This document shows positions 34,145-43,029 of a stretch of DNA of 54,383 nt, one piece after another; within the stretch, counting starts at the first letter, position 1, and the number at the start of each line of letters is the position of its first letter. The notes beneath the pieces were generated by a model, which did no database searches, was not told where the DNA came from, and worked only from the letters and a program-made list of their open reading frames with translations. The stretch is from contig JAQWKT010000025.1 in NCBI GenBank assembly GCA_029247685.1, positions 1-54,383 of the forward strand, given 5' to 3'. The position numbers and the translations under genes are program-made. The DNA comes from Crocinitomicaceae bacterium. GTDB lineage: Bacteria > Bacteroidota > Bacteroidia > Flavobacteriales_D > Crocinitomicaceae.

Positions 34145-36796
34145 ATGAAACACTTATTTAAAATTATACCACTTTTTTTATTCTTGTTTTTAACGATCAG
34201 TGTTAATTCTCAACTAGAATACCCGGAAGATAAAGTTAGTTGGAAATTTAGTCTTAAACAAGATGGAGATGAGGCAACTATTGTTGCTAAAATAACCATG
34301 GTAAAACATTGGCATATCTATGCCGCAAACCTTCCAAAAGGAAGTTTTACAATTCCTACTACTATCGAGGCGGAAAAATCAAAGAACTATAAAATAATTG
34401 GAAAGGTAATCGAACCCAAACCTATTTTTGTGCATGATATGGAAGCGGATGAAGATCTGTATTATCACTCGAATACCATTACCATGAAAAGGAAAATCAA
34501 AGTCTTGTCGGAGGAAGATTTTACCTTAAAAGGGAAATTTGGATTTCAAACTTGCGATGACACGCATTGCCTTCCTCCTTTTGATACGGATTTTGAATTA
34601 AAGGTAAAAGGGCTTAAAAAAGAGAAAAGTTCTAATGGAAATTCGAAAGAAAAAGAAACAATTGATGATAAAACACCAATCCCTGATGAGGAAACTAAAG
34701 AGACACAGGTCGATGAATCAGATAAAAATGATGCTCTTTTTTATAAAGAAATTTTATCTTCCAAAGTAAACAAAGAATCTCATCCAGGACCACAAAATTT
34801 ACTTGTGTTTCATGACCTATATGCAGGTATTGCCCATGCAAAAAAAGAAAATAAACCAATTTTTTTGGATTTTACAGGACATACATGTGTGAATTGTAGA
34901 AAAATGGAAGAACAAGTATGGGGAGAACCCGGAGTAATTGAAATTTTAAAAGACAAAGTGGTAATCATCTCTTTATATGTGGATGAAAAAACAAAATTAC
35001 CCAAAGAAGAGCAAAAAGAAGTTATCGATGTTCGAGGCAAAAAAGTGAAATTAAAAACGGCTGGACAAAAATGGAGCTGGTTTCAAGCAAATAAATATAA
35101 AGCAAATACGCAACCATACTATCGCTTGCTTGATTGCAATGGAAAAGACTTGTCGAATGGCACTGCAGATTATCAAAATCATGGCTCCGCCAAAAAATTT
35201 AAAGCTTGGCTAGAATCAGGGTTAAACGAATGGGAAAAACAAAAGGGTTTAATAGAAAATGATGTTCAAGAAAAAGAAAATGCAGAAAATGCATCAGAGC
35301 CAAATTCAAAAGATTCTACAATAGATGTAGAATCAGATGAAAAGAAAGAGGACACGTCCAACAAATCGCTTTGGACTATTTTTCTCCTTTCATTTGGAAG
35401 TGGGTTTCTTGCTTTATTAACGCCATGTGTTTTTCCAATGATTCCAATGACGGTAAGTTTTTTTACCAAACAAAGCAAAACCAAAGCTGCTGGGATAAGA
35501 AATGCCATCATTTATGGAATTTCCATCATTGTTATTTTTGTTACACTTGGCACAGTCGTTACAGCTATTTTTGGATCCGATGCCCTAAATGCACTTTCTA
35601 CCAACGTTTGGTTTAATCTAATCTTTTTTGCACTTCTAATAATCTTTGCCATTTCCTTTATGGGTGCATTTGAGATAACTTTACCAAACTCGTGGGTAAA
35701 TAAAGTAGATCGAGCTGGAGACAAAGGGGGCTTAATTGGCATTTTCTTTATGGCACTTGCTTTAGCCTTAGTTTCTTTCTCATGTACTGGACCAATTGTA
35801 GGAACTCTTTTGGTCACTTCGGCCTCTATTGGTGGAATAGCTCCATTTATAGGAATGTTTGGGTTCTCCCTTGCGCTTGCATTGCCTTTTACCTTATTTG
35901 CAGCATTTCCTGGCTGGATGAATCAATTGCCAAAATCTGGTGGATGGTTAAATACGGTTAAGGTAGTTCTTGGTTTTCTCGAACTTGCCTTGGCATTTAA
36001 ATTTTTATCCAATGCCGATTTAGTTATTCAGGGACATTATCTAGAAAGAGAATTGTTTTTAGCCATTTGGATAGGCATATTCTTAGTTTTGGCTTTTTAT
36101 CTTTTTGGTTTATTTCAATTGCCACACGATAGCAAAATAGAAAGACTTTCGGTTGGAAGGGCTTTGTTTGGTACATTTACACTAGTTTTTGTTATCTATT
36201 TAATTCCTGGGCTTTGGGGTGCTCCACTAAAAATAATTTCTGGATTTCCACCACCAATGGCCTACAGTGAATCTCCATTAGGAGTTGGTGGGGGTGGCGC
36301 CTCTGCAGCTTCTCACATTGAAGGAGAAGATACGCATCCAGGACCACAAAACCTTCCTGTTTTTCATGACCTTCAAAAAGGAATGGCCTATGCCAAAAAA
36401 GTTGGAAAACCTGTTTTTTTAGATTTTACAGGACATGCATGTGTGAATTGTAGAAAAATGGAAGAACAAGTATGGGGAGAACCCGGAGTAATTGAAATTT
36501 TAAAAAACAAAGTGGTTATAATCTCTTTATATGTCGATGAAAAAACAGAATTACCTAAAGAGGAACAAAAAATGATTACCGATATTCGAGGCAAAAAAGT
36601 GATGTTAAAAACTGTTGGACAAAAATGGAGTGATTATCAAGCAAAAACCTATAAAGCAAATACCCAACCCTACTATCGAATGCTTAATTCTAATGGTAAA
36701 GACTTGCCTATTGGATCTGCAGATTATCAACATCATGGCTCTGCTGCAAAATTCAAAGCTTGGCTCGAAAAAGGACTTAAAAAAGCAAAAAAATAG
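34145..36796 (+). CDS. DsbD-like thiol:disulfide interchange protein with duplicated thioredoxin domain
   Basis: An 883-residue inner-membrane reductase. Order: signal peptide (1-22); DsbD N-terminal beta-sandwich (~25-155) with Cys137 and Cys142 (TCDDTHC); an acidic linker; a first thioredoxin-like domain (213-~360) with active site CVNC (248-251); a second acidic linker; the eight-TM DsbD core (~405-700) with its own cysteines (LTPCVFPM, SFSCTGP); and a C-terminal thioredoxin-like domain with CVNC at 766-769. It moves electrons from cytosolic thioredoxin to periplasmic substrates. The two thioredoxin domains are near copies with a fixed offset of 518 residues and no gap; normal DsbD has only the C-terminal one. 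It was probably made by internal duplication. Confidence 0.92.
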   Translation: MKHLFKIIPLFLFLFLTISVNSQLEYPEDKVSWKFSLKQDGDEATIVAKITMVKHWHIYAANLPKGSFTIPTTIEAEKSKNYKIIGKVIEPKPIFVHDMEADEDLYYHSNTITMKRKIKVLSEEDFTLKGKFGFQTCDDTHCLPPFDTDFELKVKGLKKEKSSNGNSKEKETIDDKTPIPDEETKETQVDESDKNDALFYKEILSSKVNKESHPGPQNLLVFHDLYAGIAHAKKENKPIFLDFTGHTCVNCRKMEEQVWGEPGVIEILKDKVVIISLYVDEKTKLPKEEQKEVIDVRGKKVKLKTAGQKWSWFQANKYKANTQPYYRLLDCNGKDLSNGTADYQNHGSAKKFKAWLESGLNEWEKQKGLIENDVQEKENAENASEPNSKDSTIDVESDEKKEDTSNKSLWTIFLLSFGSGFLALLTPCVFPMIPMTVSFFTKQSKTKAAGIRNAIIYGISIIVIFVTLGTVVTAIFGSDALNALSTNVWFNLIFFALLIIFAISFMGAFEITLPNSWVNKVDRAGDKGGLIGIFFMALALALVSFSCTGPIVGTLLVTSASIGGIAPFIGMFGFSLALALPFTLFAAFPGWMNQLPKSGGWLNTVKVVLGFLELALAFKFLSNADLVIQGHYLERELFLAIWIGIFLVLAFYLFGLFQLPHDSKIERLSVGRALFGTFTLVFVIYLIPGLWGAPLKIISGFPPPMAYSESPLGVGGGGASAASHIEGEDTHPGPQNLPVFHDLQKGMAYAKKVGKPVFLDFTGHACVNCRKMEEQVWGEPGVIEILKNKVVIISLYVDEKTELPKEEQKMITDIRGKKVMLKTVGQKWSDYQAKTYKANTQPYYRMLNSNGKDLPIGSADYQHHGSAAKFKAWLEKGLKKAKK
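34781..35220 (+). repeat. Thioredoxin-domain duplication, copy 1
   Basis: This ~440-bp segment aligns without gaps to 36335-36774 (offset 1554 bp throughout). The stretch around the CVNC codons is nearly identical at DNA level; by eye about three quarters of residues over the whole length are the same. It encodes the upstream thioredoxin domain of the DsbD-like protein. Confidence 0.85.
36335..36774 (+). repeat. Thioredoxin-domain duplication, copy 2
   Basis: This is the C-terminal copy, at the position where ordinary DsbD carries its thioredoxin domain, so it is probably the ancestral one. See copy 1 at 34781-35220. Confidence 0.85.
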
Positions 36797-36846
36797 TTAC
36801 AATTTAAACTTAAATGTAATTCGTCTGTTAAGACCTATTTATATAG

Positions 36847-39321
36847 ATGCTCCGAAAACCTTTTTTATTCCTGTTTGCAAGTCTATTATCAATTCCCATT
36901 GTTTCTCAAAAACAATTGCGTTGTAAACGCACCAATGAGTTTATAAAAGTTGATGGCAAGCTGGATGAAAAAGAATGGATCCAAAACAAAAATATTGCAA
37001 GTGATTTTGTACAACTAAATCCATTTCCATCAGCTCCTATCTCACAAAAGACAGAAGTAAAAGTTATTTATGATGACGAGGCAATTTATATTGGCGCTAT
37101 TTGTTATGACAATAAAGATTCTATTTCTAAAGTAATTTCTTTTAGAGATCAATTATCTGCAAGAATTGATTTGTTTGGTTTCTTTATAGACACGTATAAT
37201 GATGCTCAAAATGGATTCTTTTTTGGAGTAACAAGTCGAAACGTTCAAAACGATGCTAAAATAGCTCAGGAAGATTTTAATTTTCAACTCAATTTAGCTT
37301 GGAAAAGTGAAGTAAAAATTACAGATAGCGCTTGGGTTTGTGAAATTAAAATCCCCTATTCTGCCATTCGATTTCCAAAAAAAGAGATTCAAAATTGGGG
37401 AATAAATTTTGGCCGTAGTATTAGTCGAAAAAGAGAAGAAGCGTATTGGAATCCAATCACCCCAGACATGGGAGATTACAAATTAGTTCAATGTGGAGAT
37501 TTAAAAGGCTTAAACGGAATAGACCCCCCTTTAAGGCTTGCATTTATGCCATATGTTTCGAGCTATGTAGATCAAATAAAAACAAACGATCAAAACACTT
37601 GGGCAAGCTCTTTTAACGGGGGAATGGATATCAAATATGGGATCAATGAAGCCCTAACTCTTGATGTTACATTGGTGCCAGATTTTGGTCAAGTAGTTTT
37701 TGACAAACAAGTCCTTAATATTAGTCCATTTGAAATAGAGTTTAATGAAAATAGGCAGTTTTTTACGGAAGGAACTGAATTATTCAATAAGTCCGATTTA
37801 TTTTACAGTAGAAGAATTGGGGTTCAACCAAATTCTGAAGTAACAAACTCCGAATTAACCGAAGACGAATACCTAGAAAACATCGACCAAAACCCACGCT
37901 TATTAAACGCCACAAAGCTTTCTGGAAGACTTAAGAATGGCCTTGGTATTGCTTTTTTTAATGCCATTAATGACGTAAAGTATGGAACTGCCATTAATGA
38001 AAGCACCAATGAACAACGAGCAATTACTTGTTCTCCGCTAACCAATTTCAATGTTCTTGTTTTGGATCAAAATTTAAAAAACAACAGTTCGGTTACATTT
38101 ACAAACACCAACGTCATGAGATCTGGCCACTTTTATGATGCAAATGTTTCTGGACTTGACTTTACACTGAATAGTAAAAACAACAACTACTTTTTGAGTG
38201 GTTATGGTTCTTTATCGGCAAAAATTTATCAGGAGGACAACAATTTAGGGCATGAAACAGGACTAAACTTTGGAAAACAGCGTGGTAATTTTGTTTTTGA
38301 AACCGAATACTTTGAACAATCCGATAGCTATGATATTAATGACCTTGGTTTTAATCGAGTGAATAACAAAAGAAATGTAGAGCTAGAGATTTCATACCGA
38401 GAGTTTTCTCCGAAATGGAAATTTGCAAATAAAATTTTTACTAATGCGGCCATCGAATACAAAAGACTCTATAATCCAAACAGTTATATTGGCACTTACT
38501 TTAGGTTAAATGGAACAATCGTCTCTAAATTTTTTCATGCAGGTGGAATACGAATGAATGGATCCATGACCGAATCGTATGATTTTTTTGAACCTAGAGA
38601 GTGGGGGAAATATTTCATTAGACCAACATGGATAACCTCATCAATTTGGTTTTCGAGTAATTATCAAAAACGATACGCCCTTGATTTCCGTTTACGATAT
38701 ACGGCTGTTCAACGAGAGAATTGGGATGAGTATGGGTATGCATTGGAAAATCGATTTCTTATCACAAAAAATATTTTTTTATATCATGAGTGGAGACAAG
38801 ATTATCAATTCAATTCACAGGGGTATGCTGTATCTTTTGCTACCCCATCCATAACAAGTAATGAAATTTTATTTGGAAATAGAAATAGAATTAATACCGT
38901 TAACTCCATTCGAATAGATTATGGAATAACCAATAGAATGGGAGTTATCTTTAGCTTAAGGCATTACAACTCCATTATATCGTACAATTATTTTTACAAA
39001 TTAATGGACAACGGAAGATTAGAAAACATCAACTATTCTGGCTTAGATGCAAATGGCATTTCTGTGTATGACATAAACTACAATGCCTTTACCATTGACT
39101 TACAATACCGATGGGTTTTTTCTCCAGGAAGTGAATTAAGTTTGGTTTGGAAAAACTCTATTTTTACTAGCAATGAAACTACCAATACTAATTATTGGGA
39201 TAATCTAAACAACACTCTATCTGAAGGCCCAGTTAATAGTCTTTCGTTGAAAGTTGTTTATTGGCTTGATTATTTACAATTAAAAAAACTATTTCAATCC
39301 AAATCAAAAATTAAAACCTAA
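36847..39321 (+). CDS. DUF5916 outer-membrane protein with N-terminal family 9-like binding domain
   Basis: An 824-residue exported protein: signal peptide (1-20, ending VSQ), then a carbohydrate-binding family 9-like sandwich (~25-215; FIKVDGKLDEKEW, VKVIYDDEAIYIG, WVCEIKIPYSAIRFP are characteristic), then a long region of amphipathic strands ending in WRWVFSPGSELSLVWK-like sequence, i.e. an outer-membrane beta-barrel. This is the DUF5916 architecture common in Bacteroidota; its function is unresolved, with roles in uptake or surface binding proposed by context only. It begins 50 bp after the DsbD-like gene. Its stop codon lies in a probable terminator. Confidence 0.9.
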   Translation: MLRKPFLFLFASLLSIPIVSQKQLRCKRTNEFIKVDGKLDEKEWIQNKNIASDFVQLNPFPSAPISQKTEVKVIYDDEAIYIGAICYDNKDSISKVISFRDQLSARIDLFGFFIDTYNDAQNGFFFGVTSRNVQNDAKIAQEDFNFQLNLAWKSEVKITDSAWVCEIKIPYSAIRFPKKEIQNWGINFGRSISRKREEAYWNPITPDMGDYKLVQCGDLKGLNGIDPPLRLAFMPYVSSYVDQIKTNDQNTWASSFNGGMDIKYGINEALTLDVTLVPDFGQVVFDKQVLNISPFEIEFNENRQFFTEGTELFNKSDLFYSRRIGVQPNSEVTNSELTEDEYLENIDQNPRLLNATKLSGRLKNGLGIAFFNAINDVKYGTAINESTNEQRAITCSPLTNFNVLVLDQNLKNNSSVTFTNTNVMRSGHFYDANVSGLDFTLNSKNNNYFLSGYGSLSAKIYQEDNNLGHETGLNFGKQRGNFVFETEYFEQSDSYDINDLGFNRVNNKRNVELEISYREFSPKWKFANKIFTNAAIEYKRLYNPNSYIGTYFRLNGTIVSKFFHAGGIRMNGSMTESYDFFEPREWGKYFIRPTWITSSIWFSSNYQKRYALDFRLRYTAVQRENWDEYGYALENRFLITKNIFLYHEWRQDYQFNSQGYAVSFATPSITSNEILFGNRNRINTVNSIRIDYGITNRMGVIFSLRHYNSIISYNYFYKLMDNGRLENINYSGLDANGISVYDINYNAFTIDLQYRWVFSPGSELSLVWKNSIFTSNETTNTNYWDNLNNTLSEGPVNSLSLKVVYWLDYLQLKKLFQSKSKIKT

Positions 39322-39344
39322 AGACTATTCTTTTAGGCTTTTTT
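39317..39344 (+). terminator. Probable terminator after the DUF5916 gene
   Basis: CCTAAA (39317-39322) and TTTAGG (39332-39337) form a short stem, extended by a G-T pair, followed by a T-rich run. The stop codon sits in the left arm. The stem is short, so termination may be partial. Confidence 0.5.
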
Positions 39345-39377
39345 CTTGCTTTTATGATGTAAGCCATCTATAAAAGT

Positions 39378-39385
39378 TATTTTTG
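39378..39385 (+). promoter_or_regulatory. -7 box of the 39403 gene
   Basis: TATTTTTG fits TAnnTTTG and ends 17 bases before the ATG at 39403. It would drive the oxidoreductase, lipoprotein and sugar transferase genes. Confidence 0.42.
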
Positions 39386-39402
39386 CATAAAATCAAAATC
39401 AA

Positions 39403-40383
39403 ATGCTTAAAGTTGGTCTTTTTGGGGTTGGACATTTAGGAAAAATACACCTTCGTCTATTATCCGAATTAAATAATCTATTCGAAATTGTCGGTTTTTT
39501 TGATCCAGATGATAATAATGCCATATTTGTTGAATCCGAATACGGAATAAAACGATTTCAATCCGAAGCAGAATTAATTCAATTAGTAGATTGCATTGAC
39601 ATTGTTACTCCAACCAAATACCATTCAACTGTTGCAAAAAAAGCAATTGATTTAGGCAAGCATGTTTTTATCGAAAAACCAATAACCCAAACCATTGAAG
39701 AAGCCGCAGAGCTTATTGATGCTGGGGAAAAACTAAAGGTGAAAATTCAAGTTGGACATGTAGAAAGATTTAACCCCGCCTTTATCGCTGCAAAAAATAC
39801 GCTTAAAAACCCCATGTTTATTGAAACGCATCGACTTGCCCAATTTAATCCAAGGGGAACCGATGTTCCTGTTGTGCTAGATCTTATGATACATGATATT
39901 GATATTATCTTAAGTGTAATTGATTCAGAAATTAAAACGATATCTGCATCTGGAGTTTCTGTAGTTAGTGATTCTCATGACATAACCAATGCCAGAATTG
40001 AATTTGAAAATGGTTGTGTAGCAAACCTAACCGCATCAAGAATCTCTCTTAAAAACATGCGTAAATCCAGATTTTTTCAAAAAGATGCGTATGTAAGCAT
40101 CGATTTTTTAAATAGAGAATTTGAATGCCTACAGATGGAATCAATAGATAACGAACCGGATCCGTTTGACTTAATTTTTGATCCTGGAGAAGGGAAAACA
40201 AAAAAGAAAATTTTAATTAACAAACCAGAACTTGAAAATACAAATGCAATAAAAGAAGAACTTATTTCCTTTTATAAATGCATCAAAGAAGAAAAAACAC
40301 CAGAGGTTTCGGCAATTGATGGATTAAAGGCATTAAAGGTGGCACTTAAAATACATGATCAACTTCAAGAAAAATCTAGTTAA
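39403..40383 (+). CDS. Gfo/Idh/MocA family NAD(P)-dependent oxidoreductase
   Basis: A 326-residue protein with an N-terminal Rossmann fold (GLFGVGHLG, 5-13; acidic residue in FFDPDD) and the family catalytic Lys in EKP (91-93), followed by GHVERFNPAF and MIHDIDIIL in the C-terminal sandwich domain. These enzymes oxidise or reduce sugars, sugar nucleotides or inositols. It is followed by a lipoprotein and a sugar-phosphate transferase on the same strand, so a role in making a surface-glycan sugar is plausible (inference). Confidence 0.92.
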   Translation: MLKVGLFGVGHLGKIHLRLLSELNNLFEIVGFFDPDDNNAIFVESEYGIKRFQSEAELIQLVDCIDIVTPTKYHSTVAKKAIDLGKHVFIEKPITQTIEEAAELIDAGEKLKVKIQVGHVERFNPAFIAAKNTLKNPMFIETHRLAQFNPRGTDVPVVLDLMIHDIDIILSVIDSEIKTISASGVSVVSDSHDITNARIEFENGCVANLTASRISLKNMRKSRFFQKDAYVSIDFLNREFECLQMESIDNEPDPFDLIFDPGEGKTKKKILINKPELENTNAIKEELISFYKCIKEEKTPEVSAIDGLKALKVALKIHDQLQEKSS

Positions 40384-40422
40384 CAAACACAATTTTTTTA
40401 ATTAAATTTCGTAATATAGACT

Positions 40423-41298
40423 GTGAGAAAATTTAACCTATTATTTATACTTTCTTTCTTTTTCCTTTTTAATTCGTGTATCAAAAACAATCCAGACCCA
40501 TCGTGGATTGAAGTGGATAGTTGGATTATTAACTCAAACCCAAATCTTGGGGGAGATGAAGGAGAATTGAATCATAATGTTACCGAAGCTTGGGTATATA
40601 TAAACGATGAAATAATTGGTGTTTTTGAAGTCCCTTTTAAAATCCCAGTTTTGCATTCTGGAACTTCAAACATTAAAATATTTCCGGCTATTAAAAACAA
40701 TGGAATTTCAGCAACAAAGAAAATTTACCCTTTCTTAAAGCCATACGAAATAAATGCCGAGTTAGTCCAAAATCAAACCTTAAACATTACGCCATCAACC
40801 ATGTATAAAGATAATTTAAGCTTTTGGATTGAAGACTTTGAAGACATCTCTATTTCCTTACAAAATGACCCTAATACTTCAGCAGCAAATTATCAGGTAA
40901 GCAATGATCAACTTGAAAGTTTTAATGGAAATTATTATGGAAAAATAAATTTAAGTGAAATAGACAGCACATGGGTAGCATATACAACAGAACAAATGAA
41001 TATACCTAAAGGACAAGACGTATATCTTGAAATTGATTATAAAAACGATATTCATCTAATTACCGGACTACTTTCCATTTCCGATAATGGCATTGTTAAC
41101 AACCCAAACATTCAGCTTAATGCCCAACAATCCAATCCACCAATTTGGAAAAAAATCTACATTGACCTTAGAGAACTTGTTAGTAATCAGCCAAATGGAT
41201 CTTACTTCGAACAATCATTTGAAGCAAAACTAAACCTTGCAGATGGACAAAACTCGGGCGAAATTTGTTTAGATAATATTAAGTTAATCCATTTTTAA
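40423..41298 (+). CDS. Conserved lipoprotein of unknown function
   Basis: A 291-residue lipoprotein starting at GTG (40423). A hydrophobic leader ends in LFNSC, giving Cys19 as lipid anchor. The rest is beta-rich without catalytic motifs: an N-terminal part (VTEAWVYINDEIIGVFEVP, IKIFPAIKNNGIS) and a C-terminal jelly-roll-like part with the closing strand ICLDNIKLIHF, resembling carbohydrate-binding modules. Predicted on the inner face or surface of the outer membrane. It stands 8 bp before the sugar transferase start and 39 bp after the oxidoreductase, so it is probably in one operon. Confidence 0.83.
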   Translation: MRKFNLLFILSFFFLFNSCIKNNPDPSWIEVDSWIINSNPNLGGDEGELNHNVTEAWVYINDEIIGVFEVPFKIPVLHSGTSNIKIFPAIKNNGISATKKIYPFLKPYEINAELVQNQTLNITPSTMYKDNLSFWIEDFEDISISLQNDPNTSAANYQVSNDQLESFNGNYYGKINLSEIDSTWVAYTTEQMNIPKGQDVYLEIDYKNDIHLITGLLSISDNGIVNNPNIQLNAQQSNPPIWKKIYIDLRELVSNQPNGSYFEQSFEAKLNLADGQNSGEICLDNIKLIHF

Positions 41299-41305
41299 AC
41301 CATAA

Positions 41306-42697
41306 ATGAAGAGTAAAAATTGGCGTATTTTATATGTTTTTTCAGATTGGATATCTGCCTTTATCACATGGTTTTTATTTTATTATTTCCGAAAAACATG
41401 GATTGAAAATGTTTCGTTTGATATTGATCGTTCTTTTTATATTGGAATTGTAGTTGTTCCTATAGCTTGGCTTTTGCTTTATTATCTTCAAGGAACCTAC
41501 TTAGAGATTCGAAGAATGTATCGATTAAAAGCAATAAGTCTTACACTAAGTGCAACAATAATAGGCTCTATATTTATATTTTTTATTTTGCTTTTAGACG
41601 ATAATGTCAATGCATATACCAAGTATTATCAATCCGTTGGAATTTTATTTTTATTACATTTTTTTAGCACCCTTACATTTCGACTCATACTGACAACAAT
41701 TATTCTTAGAGAAATTAAAAAAATTAATAACGGTTTTAAAACACTTTTAGTAGGAGGTAGTCAAAAGGCGCTAACGCTTCATAAAGAAATAAGCTCTATT
41801 CCTAATTCCGTTTATAATTTTGTTGGATTCATTAGTTTAAATGGAGTTGATCAACACTTAAGCGAAAAACTACCCCACCTTGGGAAATTAGATAAAATTC
41901 AATGGGTTATTAGAGAGAAAAAAATAGAAGAAATAATTATTGCATTAGAAAGCAGTGAACACAATAAATTAAAAAGGATTATTAGTAAAATCAGTGGGGT
42001 CAATATCAAAATAAAAATTCTACCTGACATGTTTGACATTCTTTCTGGATCTGTGCGTATGACAAGTATTTTTGGAGCACTATTACTTGAAATAAATCAA
42101 GGGAATATGCCAATATGGCAACAAGCGTCAAAAAGATTTATAGATATTTTTGTTTCTATTTTTGCGCTTATTGGATGCATGCCTCTTTTTTTTATAATCG
42201 CAATCTTGATTAAATTTTCATCTAAAGGACCAATTCTTTTTTTACAAAATAGAATTGGTATTGGAGGAAAAGAGTTTAAAATAATAAAATTTCGAACCAT
42301 GCATCTTAATTCGGAAAATAATGGACCACAATTATCCTCTGAAAATGACCCTAGAATTACAAAAATTGGAAGATTTTTAAGAAAAACAAGAATCGACGAA
42401 TTCCCGCAATTTATCAATGTCATAATAGGAGAAATGTCTCTAGTTGGACCAAGACCAGAAAGAAAATTTTACATGACACAAATTGCCGAAATTGAGCCTC
42501 AATTTTTACACTTAACCAACGTAAGACCAGGAATAACCTCTTGGGGACAAGTAAAGTTTGGGTATGCCGAAAATATTGAAGAAATGCTAAGGCGCATGAA
42601 ATATGATTTGTTATACATGAAAAATAGAAGTCTTGCTTTAGATTTTAAAATACTTTTTTACACTGCTTTAACAATAATAAAAGCAAAAGGGAAATAA
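41306..42697 (+). CDS. Undecaprenyl-phosphate sugar-phosphotransferase (WcaJ/ExoY-like)
   Basis: A 463-residue polyisoprenyl-phosphate hexose-1-phosphate transferase. Four or so N-terminal TM helices (1-130), a CoA-binding-like domain (~145-250), then the bacterial sugar transferase domain (~273-463): KRFIDIFVSI with a TM re-entrant helix, PILFLQNRIGIGGKEFKIIKFRTM, TRIDEFPQFINVI, GEMSLVGPRPE and RPGITSWGQV. It starts a surface polysaccharide by loading a sugar phosphate on undecaprenyl phosphate. It is the last gene of the 39403-42697 run; no further glycosyltransferases are next to it. Confidence 0.94.
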   Translation: MKSKNWRILYVFSDWISAFITWFLFYYFRKTWIENVSFDIDRSFYIGIVVVPIAWLLLYYLQGTYLEIRRMYRLKAISLTLSATIIGSIFIFFILLLDDNVNAYTKYYQSVGILFLLHFFSTLTFRLILTTIILREIKKINNGFKTLLVGGSQKALTLHKEISSIPNSVYNFVGFISLNGVDQHLSEKLPHLGKLDKIQWVIREKKIEEIIIALESSEHNKLKRIISKISGVNIKIKILPDMFDILSGSVRMTSIFGALLLEINQGNMPIWQQASKRFIDIFVSIFALIGCMPLFFIIAILIKFSSKGPILFLQNRIGIGGKEFKIIKFRTMHLNSENNGPQLSSENDPRITKIGRFLRKTRIDEFPQFINVIIGEMSLVGPRPERKFYMTQIAEIEPQFLHLTNVRPGITSWGQVKFGYAENIEEMLRRMKYDLLYMKNRSLALDFKILFYTALTIIKAKGK

Positions 42698-42719
42698 TTC
42701 CTTTTATTTCCCTTTTGCT
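42682..42719. terminator. Long inverted repeat at the end of the sugar transferase gene
   Basis: A perfect 16-bp inverted repeat, AGCAAAAGGGAAATAA (42682-42697) and TTATTTCCCTTTTGCT (42704-42719), with a 6-nt loop. It includes the stop codon. There is no T-tract beyond the right arm, though the arm itself contains TTTT; it may stop transcription from both sides or stabilise the mRNA 3' end. Confidence 0.6.
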
Positions 42720-42742
42720 ACGTTTGTTAAGATTACTTTTAT

Positions 42743-42871
42743 TTAAATTCTACCAGTTGTTCTTCTAATTAATTTTTGTTGTTGCCATTTTCGTGTTTTT
42801 ATACAACCGGTAATAAATTGCGTGTTATGTAAAAAGTAATTGCTATCTAAATTTTTTTCTGTTTTTTTCAT
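42743..42871 (-). CDS. Possible small basic protein, 42 residues
   Basis: This lies in the 332-bp gap between the sugar transferase and metH genes (42698-43029). It starts ATG at 42869-42871 (MKKTEKNLDS) and ends TAA at 42743-42745. The C-terminal half is very basic (KTRKWQQQKLIRRTTGRI). Support is limited: an AT-rich upstream region with a GATATTTG box, and a motif at 42955-42971 shared with the upstream region of the subtilase gene. No family is recognised, and chance cannot be excluded at this length. The rest of the gap holds only the inverted repeat and that motif. Confidence 0.35.
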   Translation of the reverse strand: MKKTEKNLDSNYFLHNTQFITGCIKTRKWQQQKLIRRTTGRI

Positions 42872-42954
42872 AACTAAAAGTTTTTATTTGTTTTACAAGG
42901 CAAATATCTGGCGATAAGCTCAGAAATAAACAAGAAATAATTGATAGGAATTAA

Positions 42955-42971
42955 AAATAAGCATTCCCCTA
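42955..42971. repeat. Intergenic motif AAATAAGCATTCCCCTA, copy 2
   Basis: It matches the 2054-2070 motif at 16 of 17 positions. It lies about 85 bp upstream of the possible 42-residue gene on the minus strand and downstream of metH. Confidence 0.4.
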
Positions 42972-43029
42972 TATTTAAAAGTAGGTGTTAACCTAAAGAG
43001 GCTAAGTATTTTTATGTATAAAGAGTGTC

